From: Scytalidium lignicola
Taxonomy: Eukaryota; Ascomycota; Leotiomycetes
NCBI GenBank assembly: GCA_002812745.2
Contig: NCSJ02000164.1
Location: 28,678-92,677, forward strand
DNA: 64,000 nt
Direction of reading: 5' to 3'
Shown here in pieces: positions 34,227-45,249 of this stretch. Below the pieces are notes generated by a model that saw nothing but the letters and a program-made list of their open reading frames with translations, had not been told where the DNA came from and ran no database searches. Numbering within the stretch: position 1 is the first letter of the stretch; the number at the start of each line of letters is the position of its first letter. A program made the translations under genes and the position numbers.

Positions 34227-36122
34227 TTAACATTTGATGTAATAACCCAAATCTCCACCATCAACTTCTAACTGGGTGAAACCGTCTCCCAAAAATTTCC
34301 ATTGGTTCTAAAAAGGGCTGTTAGCAAAATTTCTTTTGAAAGACCGAATAACAATAGCCTGACCTTGCTGCGATACGTAATATCGAAATCTTCCCCTCGG
34401 ATGTCCTCAATCAGATCCTTGAAGTGAAGAATGGAACCGGGGTAGAGAGCAGATATCCTTCCATCTACCGTCCCGGTCTTATACCAAGATCGACAACCAC
34501 TGGCCCAAACAGTCCGCTTCAACAACTCATCACCCCAAACATTCCAATCATCCTGAACCTGCTTCTTGACATCGAAAGATTTGATGCCTTCTCTGGCAAC
34601 TTTATCAACCCACTTAAGGATATAGTTCGCAGCCCAATCAATCGCTGACGAGAGACTGCCGTGGCCGACTGGCCCCGCAGGGCCATTGAAGATGAAGTGA
34701 TTGGGATATCCACTAACACAAAGCGACAGGTAACTCTGGGCATCGCTGGCCCATTCCTTCGCGAGCAACCTCCCACCACGACCCTTCTGCGTCCACCGTG
34801 GCCTGAAGGAAACATCGAAGCCGGTAGCGCACACAATAGCATCATACTCCTGATGAGTTCCGTCCTTCATTCGGATGCCAGTAGGTGTGATCTCTTGAAT
34901 GTCTCCCACGAGCAGTTCCACGTTGTCCCGAGTCAAGGACTCTAGGTAGCCGTTTCCTGGTGTAAGACGTCTGCATCCGAGAGACCACTCCGGGATCAAC
35001 TTAGCAGCGAGCTCCGGGTAGCCCTTAAGACGATCCTGCATCATCTCCTTAGTTCTTCGCATAGCCTCTTTGTTAGCTTCCGAGCCCTCGATGAGAGCCT
35101 CGTAGAAGTGGTTGAATGCATGGGCAAGTTCGTGTCTGTGCTCCTTGAGTTTATCTGGATTCCGTCTGAACTCTTCCTTTTCTTCTTCTGTATACTTTCG
35201 ATTAGTCCCCGGTGCCCCTGAAAGGTCCTCAACGAAGGGGGCAGAGATCCACGTCGGCGTACGCACGATATTGGTGAGCTTCGAAGCCACCCTCGCCAGT
35301 TCTGGGACGATTTGAATAGCTGAAGATCCGTTCCCAATGACAGCAACACGTTTGCCGTCGAAACTGATCTTCTTTGCCCACTCTTTATAGTCAGCAGAAT
35401 GGCTAATATGGCCCTTGAAGTCATGAAGACCTAGTATGTCGGGCCATGACCAGGCGTTTAAGACGCCGGAGCCGTTGATCAGAATGTCACAGCTGTCTTT
35501 AATTGTTTGGCCAGCCTTCTCGACCTCGACATGCCATTCACCCTCATCTTCATCCCATTCTGCAGCTGTGACTTTTGCGTTATAGACAACGTCACGGTCA
35601 AGATTATATTGTTTCTTGACCTTGGTCAAATATTCCTGAATCTCCCCCCCCGTAGCGTAGAAAGCCGGCCAGTCAGGGTTTGGGATGTCGAGGAGGGTAT
35701 AAATGTGAGCTGGGACATCACACATGACACCTGGATACCTATTCTCGAACCAAGTTCCTCCGACATCCTCGTTCTTTTCATACATGACATGTTCAACTCG
35801 ATCATCCATCTTGTATGCATTCTGGATCTTTTGTGCCATTGTAAGGCCTATGAGGAAACGGAGGGTCAGTAGTTGGCATTTATTAGCATAGCACGGCAGA
35901 CTTACCACTGAAACCACATCCTATGCTGATAATCTTCACTTTGCGCTCCGGCTTCCACAACACATGTTCCGCAATTGGGATCCAGTTTTTTGGCTTACCA
36001 TTACTGTGACCATTACTTTCACCGTTGGTAGCCTTTGGTGTTCCGTTCTTGAATTCATCAAGCGCATTGTTACTACTCGTAATGTCTATAACGTTTGAAG
36101 GATGTGTGCTTGAAGGAGACAT
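34227..36122 (-). CDS. Baeyer-Villiger-type flavin monooxygenase 2
   Basis: Class B flavin monooxygenase. Three exons (36122-35906, 35847-34364, 34307-34227) splice to 593 residues. The last intron (34308-34363) matters: reading through it gives a false end at 34268, while splicing yields the normal C-terminus NQWKFLGDGF...GYYIKC. Motifs: FAD-binding IGCGFSG, spanning the first splice; GGTWFENRYPGVMCDVPAH; NADPH-site GNGSSAIQ; and the BVMO fingerprint FKGHISHSADYKEW, with Tyr where Trp/Phe is usual. An N-terminal ~75-residue low-complexity Asn/Ser/Gly leader precedes the Rossmann fold. It is divergent from an HSL-type hydrolase gene, suggesting a ketone to ester/lactone to hydroxy-acid sequence. 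The ketone is unknown. Confidence 0.92.
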
Positions 36123-36573
36123 AACTACTAAAAAGACACATGAGCTATTTTGATATCTTAGTTGAAAACGATTAGGTATGCTTTGTCTTTTGGGAATATA
36201 AGATATTGTACACTTTATATTCATTAAGCCGGCCTTTAAACGACTACATTATCACTCTACCTTGGTAGTGTTGGTGGTCCAAAACCGAACTGCCAACCCA
36301 CGGCTCGGACCTCGAACACCGCAACTTAGTTCTCTGGTCTCCGCTATCCAAAGCCAAGCCTGCATCAAAGAATTCGCGGCCATGCAATTCGATGAGGAAG
36401 CTACCGGAGGTACTGGGCCGAGGTACCATGTCTCGGTGCTCATGCCTCCTGGCCTCACGTTCACATAGCTATTTGCTCTCTGTGTGCCTCAACTTGTAAA
36501 GATTTATCTTCTTAATGTTCTATTTAGTTCTGCCTAGAATCTGGATTCAACCTTGGTACACAAGCAAAACACA
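36123..36573. promoter_or_regulatory. Divergent promoter region, BVMO 2 / alpha-beta hydrolase
   Basis: 451 bp shared promoter interval. Contains CTACCGGAGGTAC at about 36401 and a CCGAGG at 36418-36423. One hexamer alone is weak evidence that this pair belongs to the Far-like regulon of block 2. Confidence 0.4.
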
Positions 36574-37826
36574 ATGGTTTTCCTCAAGCCCAGCGAACAC
36601 GGAACCGTGCAGCCTAAGCCTAAATATGGTCATCTATCCAAGATAGCTCCGGAATTCGTGCCACTACAGAGAGAGCTAGATGCGAATTTCAAGGCGTTGT
36701 GGGAGCTACCCATTGATGAGTTCAAGCAAGGTTGGATAAACGCGCCTCCAGCTCTTGCAGAGGATATTCCAGTGCCAGGGAAAGATATTCAAATCACACA
36801 CCAGCTCATCCCTGTGAGGGATGGGAACAAGATCGAGATACGGGTATATAAACCTATCGAACCTGAGCCGGAGGCTCTTTTATTCTTAAATTCACATGGT
36901 GGAGGTGAGATACCGGTATATTCAGATCATTACGGGGCATCAACTAAGACTGATTTCGTAGGCTGGTCTGTTGGAAGCCACAATGTGGAGGAAGGTCAAA
37001 ATCGTAATGTAGCAGCGAAGACCAAATCCGTGGTTGTCAGTGTTGATTATCGCATGTAGGTTATATGTTCCGTTTATGCCTGGAACTTCTTTACTAAAAA
37101 GGATCCTAGGGCACCGGAATACAAATTTCCATATTCTATCAATGACTGCTACGATGCTCTACTTTGGTGCAAGGAGAATGCATTAACTCTGGGGATAAAC
37201 CCGGATCGCATTATTGTATCTGGTGGAAGTGCAGGCGGAAACATCGTAAGCCTCGACTACAATTCTTCTCTTCACGAATGTTGATTTGAGCGTGCCAGGC
37301 CGCCGTTTTAGCACAGATGACGCGCAATGAAAAGGTGTCTGGAGTATTGGGCCAAGTGCTCAATATCCCAGTAACATGCCATCCTAAGCACTTCCCAGCT
37401 GATAAATATGAATACGGAAGTTATCAACAGAACAAAGACTCTAGTATTGTTGATGCCCCAAAGATGGATTGGTTCTGGGATCAATACTTGCCCGAAGCCA
37501 CAGCCGAAGTATATGCCAGTCCGTTACTTGAGGAGAATTTAAAGGGCTTACCTCCGGCTCGTAAGTGATTTCATACTTTCCCATGAACACGAAGGGGACT
37601 TACTCATGTATTACCAGTTGTTCAAGTTGCCGGGATGGATCCATTGAGAGATGAAGGTCTTGCGTACGCAGAGGCCTTGAAAGCCGCAGGAGTCCCGGTA
37701 ACACTGAAGATCTACCCCGGATTACCGCATGGATTCTATATGATCCCGCATTTGAAACAGTCGGTGGAATATATCCAGAGCGTGGTTGATTTCGTCCTGG
37801 AGATTCAAACAGGGAGTAATTTGTAG
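36574..37826 (+). CDS. HSL-type alpha/beta hydrolase (esterase/lactonase candidate)
   Basis: Five exons (36574-36904, 36962-37055, 37110-37245, 37299-37560, 37618-37826) splice to 343 residues of the hormone-sensitive-lipase-like family. Removing the first intron restores the oxyanion-hole motif HGGGWSVGS, which otherwise looks interrupted. The nucleophile elbow is SGGSAGGN, the acid is in GMDPLRDEG and the His in GLPHGF. These hydrolases cleave carboxylic esters and lactones. The true first ATG is at 36574; the upstream in-frame codons have no ATG. Divergent pairing with BVMO 2 suggests it opens the ester or lactone that enzyme makes. No signal peptide is seen, so it is probably intracellular. 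Confidence 0.9.
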
Positions 37827-38753
37827 ATAGTGAAATATGCAATTTATATAGCTATCGATTAATGGATATTGAACAATGGATATTGAACTGTGAGTTTAAT
37901 AATTAGCAAGTTCTCACAATGGTCTATTTTAATACTTTCTATCCACCGAATTTCAGGGGAAAGGAAACCTAATAAGACTTTTCAACACGAACACATCTAG
38001 GTACAGTAAATACAGGTTGTATCCCTCAAAGAATCAGATATGAAACCAATAATGACTTGCAAGTAGGGACGAACATCTAGAAACTGAACTACTGTATGTA
38101 GCCCCGGCCGTCCTACCAACATCCGCCTGAAGATCAGCTACGTAAAGCAGATCTAAATCTCGGAGTAGATTAAAATAGGCGTGTCCATGGGTATCGTCTC
38201 TACTACTTCAAATTAGGAGTATCGGTGGTCGAGCACCGACATCGGCTGCAAATGCGACGTATCGTCATTAACACTTGTACTGTACAGGGGCAATGGAAAG
38301 ATATGGGATATCTTAACATTCTAGGAGAGCTAGCGACTGCTCAACGTCTAATGCGTATTGCTATTCAACCCGTCTCTGCATCTAATGTACAATAATAATT
38401 TCATGTGAGTTCTTAAGTTTACAAGTATTGTGAATCGAAAAAGTTACCCTTTCACCCTGAAATCATATTCGACTTCGGCATTCGTTGACCGCGAATGTGG
38501 AAGTGGACTATTAGTGCTAAACCCTGCCGGCGGAAGAACGGCACCAACAGATGATTGTTGCCAGTGATTTCATACGTACAAGCACAGAAGATTTTCAGTT
38601 CGGCAATGTTTAGGGATTGAAAAAGCACTCAACAGCATCGATATATAATAGAAGCCGCCGCAACATCCTTTAAGTCGGCTGGAAGAGATATATCCACTGC
38701 GGTAGCCTGAATCCTCCGGCCTTGCTTGAGGCTTCAGCAAGTGCACAGCTGCT
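37827..38753. other. Gene-free region left of the Tc1-like element
   Basis: About 0.9 kb without a supported gene. No domain-bearing ORF and no repeat structure stood out. Confidence 0.4.
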
Positions 38754-39986
38754 TACGAACCTAGTCTCAAAAGCCTGTGGATTACAGGCATTAATTAGCC
38801 CTAAACCCACCAACCTTACATACCAAAATGCTTTCCACTCCACCAATGCCAAAGCACCTTCCAAACTATGAAATACCTATTAAACACAAGGAGGCAATAC
38901 GTCAACTTTATCAGCAAGCTCATTTCGGAATTAATAAGCTTGCAATAGCTTATAATCTTAACAAATCGTTAATTAATCGAATTTTGCAGTATGATCAGCC
39001 AAAACGAGTATAACTTACTTGAACAGGACATCCACGTTAATTAAATGATGAACAAGTCACAGATATTATCAACTATATTATTGAATTATATAAGCATAGA
39101 ATCCTTAATTATGTACAATTACAATAAGAATTACATTTATTATATTCCTCTTAAACAATTAAACGAAGATTAAAAGAACGAGGATATTAAAGATGTATAA
39201 TATGTCAAAAACTATATTTTATAAAAATCTAAGCTTATAACCAATTGATTTGGACAATAGATTATATATTTTAGTATGAAGAATAAAAATCTATCCTTTA
39301 GTCTGATGAAGTAACNTTTTTTAATTGAAGGTAGAAAAATCAAAGAGAAAGTTACATGTCAAAGAGAAGAATGATTTTATCTAAATTATATTCAATTTTA
39401 ATTACATCAAGGCTACATAACACTTGTTAACACTTGAAAGTCAATTGAATATAGTTATAAAAGCTAATTGTTATTTATAAAAGGATTTAGCCAAAATGGA
39501 GTATTTATACAAAAAGATTATTATATTCAAATACTTGAAAAAGTAATAAAGGGTATTTTAGCTAAATTTAAGATTATAACAACCATCAAAGACTAAATAT
39601 TATAATTCATAGAAGATAAGAATCCTGCATATAATCATAAGTTTATAAACAATCTTTGTACATAATGAAAGGCCTCTAAAAGTATTGTATTGTTTTTATA
39701 CTCTTTTACAAGTCCTGATATGAATCCAATTGAAAAATGTTAGAGGCGAATCAAACAAGCACTACATAAGTGTAAGCGACAGCCTACCAACGAGCAAGAA
39801 ATGATGGATGCAATAACTGAGAAATGGGAAAAAATACCTCAGGAATGGATTGATGAGTTAATTGAGAAACAGAGGTATTGGGTTAATCAATTAATTAAAG
39901 CATGTGGGTGGAGTACAGCAAATTAAATTGATTTAAATGGTGTTGATATGCCTGTAATCCACAGACTTTTGAGACTAGGTTCGTTA
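38754..39986 (+). mobile_element. RIP-damaged Tc1/mariner-like DNA transposon with intact TIRs
   Basis: Inverted repeats of about 35 bp bound the element: CGAACCTAGTCTCAAAAG runs inward at 38756 and its complement ends near 39983, both continuing into CTGTGGATTACAGGCA with one mismatch. TA dinucleotides flank both ends (38754 and 39985), the target duplication of Tc1/mariner elements. Inside, 38828-39013 codes an N-terminal helix-turn-helix of transposase type (HKEAIRQLYQQAHFGINKLA). The rest of the frame is shattered by stops and is very AT-rich, as expected after repeat-induced point mutation. The DDE domain is degenerate, so the element should be non-autonomous. An N at 39316 lies in a T-run. 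Confidence 0.85.
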
Positions 39987-40854
39987 GGTTGACGCACCCG
40001 ATGGACGGGCTAATTGACGTTAATTATTTTGATTATCATGGTACTGTTATTAAACTCGAGAATAAACAGAGGCTTTGCTCTATGGTGATCAGATAGTATG
40101 ATAGTGTAGTACCGGGAAAGTCTTCCGGCATTATGCGTACCCCGGATTGCGCATCCTAGACAACCCCATGGGGTCCAAAATAGGAGACAGGAAGTGATGC
40201 AAATATAAAAGACTGCTCTCTCTCCTATCAGCTCTCTTCTTTCCTTCTCCAGACCATCGTATTTCTTTCATGACTCACGTGTTCCTCTATTACAGACTTC
40301 CGCTCTACCAGGTTTGCTCACTAGAAACTTATAGTGTAGACCAATTACACATAGTCAAAAGTCAAAAGTCAACTTTTTTGTTCCTCTAACCAGAAACTTG
40401 GTTTTGGATACTCTTCTAAGGTTGTTGCTTGTCAGTCCAACTTTCAACTCTGCATGAAACCTCCGACCCTTTGTAATAAAGGTCTAGTTTTATCTTCTCG
40501 TGCAAAATACTCGGCTTTATCTAGAATGCTCAAGATGTACCTTTGCATAACAAGAGACTACATCATATTTGACTTAACTGTCTTACTTATCCACTCTCAA
40601 AGCTACCCTAATTTAGAATATCCTCTTATATTCTACTGATACATTATCAGGTTGTCACTACCAAAGCCCATAAATACGTGGCCAAAATGTAGGTACACTA
40701 CAGTAAGTATTTTCGGCACCGAGGCAATTTTTGTTATTAGTTATTTATAAAATGATACGTAAACCCTGTGGACTCAATAGAGTAGCTTGAGCTATAGTAG
40801 CCCACCGTGGCCCTGTCTACGTCTATCCTCTCGTCCGGGGAAAGGTACGTGTAA
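39987..40854. other. Gene-free region right of the Tc1-like element
   Basis: No gene supported. A TATAAAAGA stretch near 40206 followed by a CT-rich tract (40215-40255) looks like a fungal core promoter, but no meaningful ORF follows it; it may be a promoter fragment separated from its gene by transposition. Confidence 0.3.
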
Positions 40855-40906
40855 GTAGATGTAGTATGTATAGGTAAACTTACAGACATACACGTACTAC
40901 ATCTAC
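40855..40906. repeat. Near-perfect 52-bp palindrome
   Basis: Arms GTAGATGTAGTATGTATA and its near complement (ending ACTACATCTAC) face each other around GGTAAACTTACAG. It would form a hairpin with about 18-20 bp of stem. It directly abuts the MITE-like repeat to its right and may be part of the same insertion. Confidence 0.6.
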
Positions 40907-40908
40907 TA

Positions 40909-41126
40909 CCCCCTTCCCTAAANTGCTTCACACTGCGCGTTTACACTGCGCGGACAAAACCAGGGATTGTTGTTGGGATGAGACATGGTTCTCAAAAATA
41001 TCAACAAGGACTGCAAGGACCTTATAGACCCGTTTGGGTTATTTTTTTGTAGAGAAATCCAGGGTTAAGCAAATCAGACCTCGAAACAGGGACAAGTTTC
41101 ACGGTGTGAAGCATTTAGGGGAGGGG
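40909..41126. mobile_element. MITE-like element with ~23-bp terminal inverted repeats
   Basis: The left end CCCTAAANTGCTTCACAC (40915-40932) is matched in reverse by GTGTGAAGCATTTAGGG (41104-41120), and the arms extend outward through C/G-rich tails. The ~218-bp interior has no coding capacity. The size and TIRs suit a miniature inverted-repeat element. The ambiguous N at 40923 falls in the left repeat. No target duplication was established. Confidence 0.55.
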
Positions 41127-41320
41127 ATAGTAATCATTCAGATTGAAACTAGACCAATAATTGAGATGTAAATTGTATTCTAATGTGACTGTTTACTTTG
41201 AAAGGTCCACTGAAGTTTCTGGCGACATGAGTCATTAAAAGACCATCTCTTCCCAACTTAATTCACAAGTATCGACGAGTTCTGGACATAATTCTTCTCT
41301 ATCTTTAGCTTTCTATAATT

Positions 41321-42056
41321 ATGTCTAAACAAATTCTAGTTCATGGATCAACTTTGGTAAAAATGAATTATCTATATTCCCTTTCTACGATTATTTCTCT
41401 TCGATTTTCATAAACTAATCATTCCTCAGGGTCCTAACCCATGGAAAGTTGTCATTGTACTTGAGGAACTAGGAGTTCCTTATGAGTTCAAGGTCTACCA
41501 ATATCCTTACCCGAAGAAAGAACCATATATCAGCATGAACCCCAATGGTCGTGTTCCAACCATCGAAGACCCCAACACAAGTATTACTGCATCTGAAGTG
41601 AGTATCACATGATAAAAGCTCTTTTAACATGACAACGAAAATTTTAACTAAACTTTTAATACTGAAAGTCCGGGGCAATTGTCCAATACCTCATAGAAAT
41701 CTATGATGAAGGTGGAAAGCTACATTATGATTTTTTGCTGGAGAAATACGTTGAATACCAATGGCTTAATTTCCAAAAGTCTGACTAAAGGCCCTACTAT
41801 GGTCAGAAGGGCTGGTTCACATTGTTCCATCCTGAAAAGCTTCCGTCTGCAGAGGAACACTACGCCAATGAAACCCATCGTGTTCTGGGTGTTATTGAGT
41901 TTCACCTTACCAAACAGAAGACTGAGTATCTTATCGGAAATAGGATCTCGTATGCTGATCTTGCTTGGATTCCTTGGAATAGTATCTTCGGATTGTTGAT
42001 GTCGGGATCTTGATACCAAGAAAGATTTTCCGTTGTTTACAGGGTATGACTGTACA
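41321..42056 (+). pseudogene. Glutathione S-transferase pseudogene (Ure2-like type)
   Basis: A spliced frame starting MSKQILVHGSTL, then GPNPWKVVIVLEELGVPYEF and MNPNGRVPTIEDP, is clearly a GST N-terminal thioredoxin domain of the fungal Ure2p-like type; introns lie at about 41357-41430 and 41598-41668. The C-terminal domain is recognisable (YYGQKGWFTLFHPEKLPSA, ISYADLAWIPWN) but is broken by an in-frame TAA near 41786, where relatives have an open codon, and by a one-base frameshift near 42000. The homologous end is lost after about 42055, where TATGACTGTA-type repeats begin. A C-to-T change fits the stop. A live GST would have conjugated an electrophilic pathway intermediate or toxin; this copy should not make a full enzyme. 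Confidence 0.8.
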
Positions 42057-42649
42057 GTATGACTATAGGGTATGAGCTCTATAACATGGCTTTGCAACGC
42101 GATTGTAATGTATGGCTGTATAATATAGCTTTATAGTAAAGCTGCATAGTGTGGTAGGATATGCCGTCATATATCACGTGATTCCACATATATATGTATA
42201 GTAGTAGCCGTAGTAGCTAGAATATACTGTACAGGCCTCCTCCCTCCTATTCTACCGAACCCTACCTTCTGATTGGTCGGTTGCTCAGCTACACTCTATG
42301 GCCATACAGATTACCATATCGCTACCGTACGTAGCCAATCGTACATACCATATTACACTCCCACAATAATAATAAAAATAATAATATGACAGAGGTAGGT
42401 CACATGTTAATGTCTAAGGAGACAGTTTAGTAATCAAATGCAACTTAACTTATTATGGTACAGCCTCGTTCACTGCGGCACCGTAGTTGTGGGGATACGG
42501 AGTAGCCGCAGTTGTAAAGGCGGGGAAAAGCAATTAATACCAAGCTATTTGCACGACTCGCATCCTGCTCGCTAGATGTTCATTCATTCTTCGTGCTGAC
42601 CAACTACTTACGGGCCCAACAGCTCGACGCAATTCAAACACCTCTAGTC
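42057..42649. other. Upstream region of Zn2Cys6 regulator B
   Basis: Starts with degenerate GTATGACTGTA/TATGGCTGTA direct repeats (42040-42160). GTGGGG and GCGGGG near 42488 and 42519 match the general CreA consensus SYGGRG, hinting at carbon-source control; such short matches are common by chance. Confidence 0.35.
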
Positions 42650-45249
42650 ATGCCAATCGTTGACTTACCAGTATTAAGCGACACTCAGTTGACAAAGTCC
42701 ATAAATATGGCCAATAAGAGATCCCAGGTTGCTCTTGGTCCTGATAGAAATCATACTAAAGTCACGCGAAAGAGGTCTTTGAGAGCATGTGGTTCGTGTA
42801 GAGAGAGAAAAGTTCGATGTGACGTCGTGATTCACGGTCATCCGTGTACAAACTGTAGCTTGGACAGCCGCCAGTGCTACGTTCCAGAAATCGATCGTCG
42901 AAGGTAAATAAATGCTTGCTTTGTTTTTGTTACGAAAGAAGTTCTGTCTTATCCTGCACACGGAAAGAATATCTTGCCCATTTGTGAAATAATTTACTGA
43001 GTAAGAACAGACGTGGGAGTGGATCAGTAGCCATTCTGAATAAGACCAAACGAAAGCCGACTCTGGAACATGGAGCGACTGAGTTAATAGGAAATGATAT
43101 TGAACCAACATCTGAACCGCATGATCCTCCTCTAGGTCAGATAGGAATTGTGTTTTCAGCAGAACCCATATCAATTGAGGACGAACCAGAAATCATTCGT
43201 GCCAGTCCTCCATTGCTTGATCCTCAGGGATATACTGAGGATCCATTGTCACCTTTACAAATTCCACAGCAGGGTGATATTAAGGATAGCTTTGTTTTTG
43301 AACCACACTCCATTTGTGAGCTGTCCTCTGTTCTCTTTCTTGAAAACATCTGTACTTAAAAGGTTTTATCAGATCATACACGGGATGCTTCTATCGATTC
43401 TGGCAGTACCGGACCTCTAAATCTGAATTCTCTAAACGACTCATATGGAAACTATGCCTTACCGCCATATATAACACCTCTACCTCGTCAAATATCAGAA
43501 AATGATCTTGACTATCTTGCACACAGGGGAGCTTTGATTCTNCCCCCCTGATGAACTTCGCGACTCTCTACTGCGGAGCTTTATTGATTTCGTATACCCA
43601 TACATGCCTATTCTTTCGCTTAATCACGTTTTAACAACTATTAAGCAAGGCACAGGTGAAAATGGGTCCATCAGTCTGCTCTTGTTCCAAGCAATCATGT
43701 TTACAGGTGCGGCATTTGCTGATCCGAGCTGCCTCGTGAAAGGCGGATTCAAGACGCGCAAATTAGCACGCAGAGTTTTATTTCATCGGGCAAGGGTGAG
43801 TCTTTTGTCCCTTTGTATAAGGAAGGAGATTGACCTGTAACCTAGCTTCTTTATGATATTGGGTGTGAGCAGGATGAAGTGACGCTAATCCAGGCGTTTC
43901 TTCTCCTGAGCTATTGGTTTGAGAGCCCAAATGATGAGAAGAACACCTGGCATTGGTTGGCCTTAGCTACGTCTCTTTGCCAGATTGCAGGATTGCACCG
44001 GAGTTCCGAGAGGTTAGACAATCAGCACTCTCTGAAAAAGAGGATATGGTGGTCGTGCTTTATGCGAGATCGACTTGTCGCCCTCGCAACAAAAAGTCCA
44101 ACACTCATCAGATTTGAGAATTGTGATATCCCAATGCTTACGATGGACGATTTTGAGATAGTAGACAGTTCTTCCAATACTCCACTTATCAATGAGTGCT
44201 CTTTCCTCGCAGATGTGGAGACGCAGCGGCATTTAGCACTCATGTGTATTGAGAAAGCAAAGCTTTGCATCTGCCTTGGAGATATACTTGCAACTCTCAA
44301 TTCTTCTAGAGAAGCAACCCAAGACTACGATACCCCCAATAGCGTACGAGGCAGAATGATACTCCTAGCACCGGATGGCAACTTTCAGACGCCCGAAACT
44401 CAGAACGACAACAGAAGCCTGGGCAACTGGGCTGCAAATATCCCCGATGAAACAATATATCGGCGACCAAGGAGTGGAAAGATTAACAAGTCACTTACGA
44501 TTCATGCAGCCCTTCTGCATATGTTTTATTTTGCTACTACACTCTACGTGATGGATGGATCGTCGACTAGAGGACCTTTCTATTTTGCTAGCTCCCAAGC
44601 TGCCTATAGTTCTGTTGAAAAGGTTCGTCTAGCAGCAATGGAGATCACCCATGTTGCACAGGACCTAGAGGAACTCAACCTCATCCGATACTTGCCCACA
44701 AGCGGTGTCACCCCCGTGATACTGGCTTCGATTGTACATCTGCGGTGTATTAAGGCCGGCAATAAGAGCATTAGGAAATCTAGTGTCAGCGCATTCAATC
44801 AATGCATGCAGGTCATGCAAAAACTGAGAGAGAATTATTTCTCTGCTGATTTTGCATTTACTCTAATGACAAGGGCAACGAGGAAGATGAGTGTAGACGG
44901 CATCATCACCCCATTGCTTCGACTGAGGCAAACGCAAAGGGTCGAGATACCTAATCTAGCGCAGATTACCATACCAGAGAGTGATTGTCAAGGGGATGCA
45001 GACGAGATGATAGCTGATGAGATGTCTCCTGGTTCCCAGATACCCTCATCCTGTCATGAAAACCAACATTCGGCATCCATGCCCCCTGTGCAAACGATGT
45101 CTCCTCCTCGATCAGATCAAATGCTTAATATAGCTACTCTACCATTTCCTTATGAGATTAATGATTTTTATCAGGATGAAATGATCTTCGAAGACTTGAT
45201 GAATACAGAGAGTTTTAAGGGTATCTTTGAGGGCGAGCAGCTTTCTTGA
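42650..45249 (+). CDS. Zn2Cys6 transcription factor B (candidate regulator of the 45-57 kb block)
   Basis: GAL4-type regulator. The complete zinc cluster is ACGSCRERKVRCDVVIHGHP followed by CTNCSLDSRQC, just before the first intron (42905-43010). The fungal transcription factor domain follows: FVYPYMPILSLNHVL, FQAIMFTGAAF, IQAFLLLSYWFES and LKKRIWWSCFMRDRLVALAT, of the CTF1/Far-like kind. An intron at 43797-43872 and another near 43322-43362 restore the frame. At 43542 an N next to a C-run sits exactly where the frame breaks; a one-base homopolymer error would explain it, so I treat the gene as probably intact. ATG at 42650 or 42707 could start it. Adjacency to genes carrying paired CCGAGG sites makes it their prime candidate activator. 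Confidence 0.85.

Noticed and set aside
34268..34363. Divergent C-terminus of BVMO 2 ending at 34268
   Set aside because: Splicing 34308-34363 gives the usual BVMO ending and a stop at 34227.
36905..36961. Unusual insertion after the HGGG motif of the alpha/beta hydrolase
   Set aside because: It has GT and AG ends and its removal gives a normal HGGGWSVGS sequence, so it is an intron.
6575..37826. Meroterpenoid biosynthetic cluster (BVMO, PhyH, SnoaL-like, SDR, P450, esterase are all known there)
   Set aside because: No polyketide synthase, prenyltransferase or terpene cyclase is in the window, and the CoA ligases, thiolase, hydratase and ALDHs point to catabolism. It remains the main alternative if a backbone gene lies just outside.
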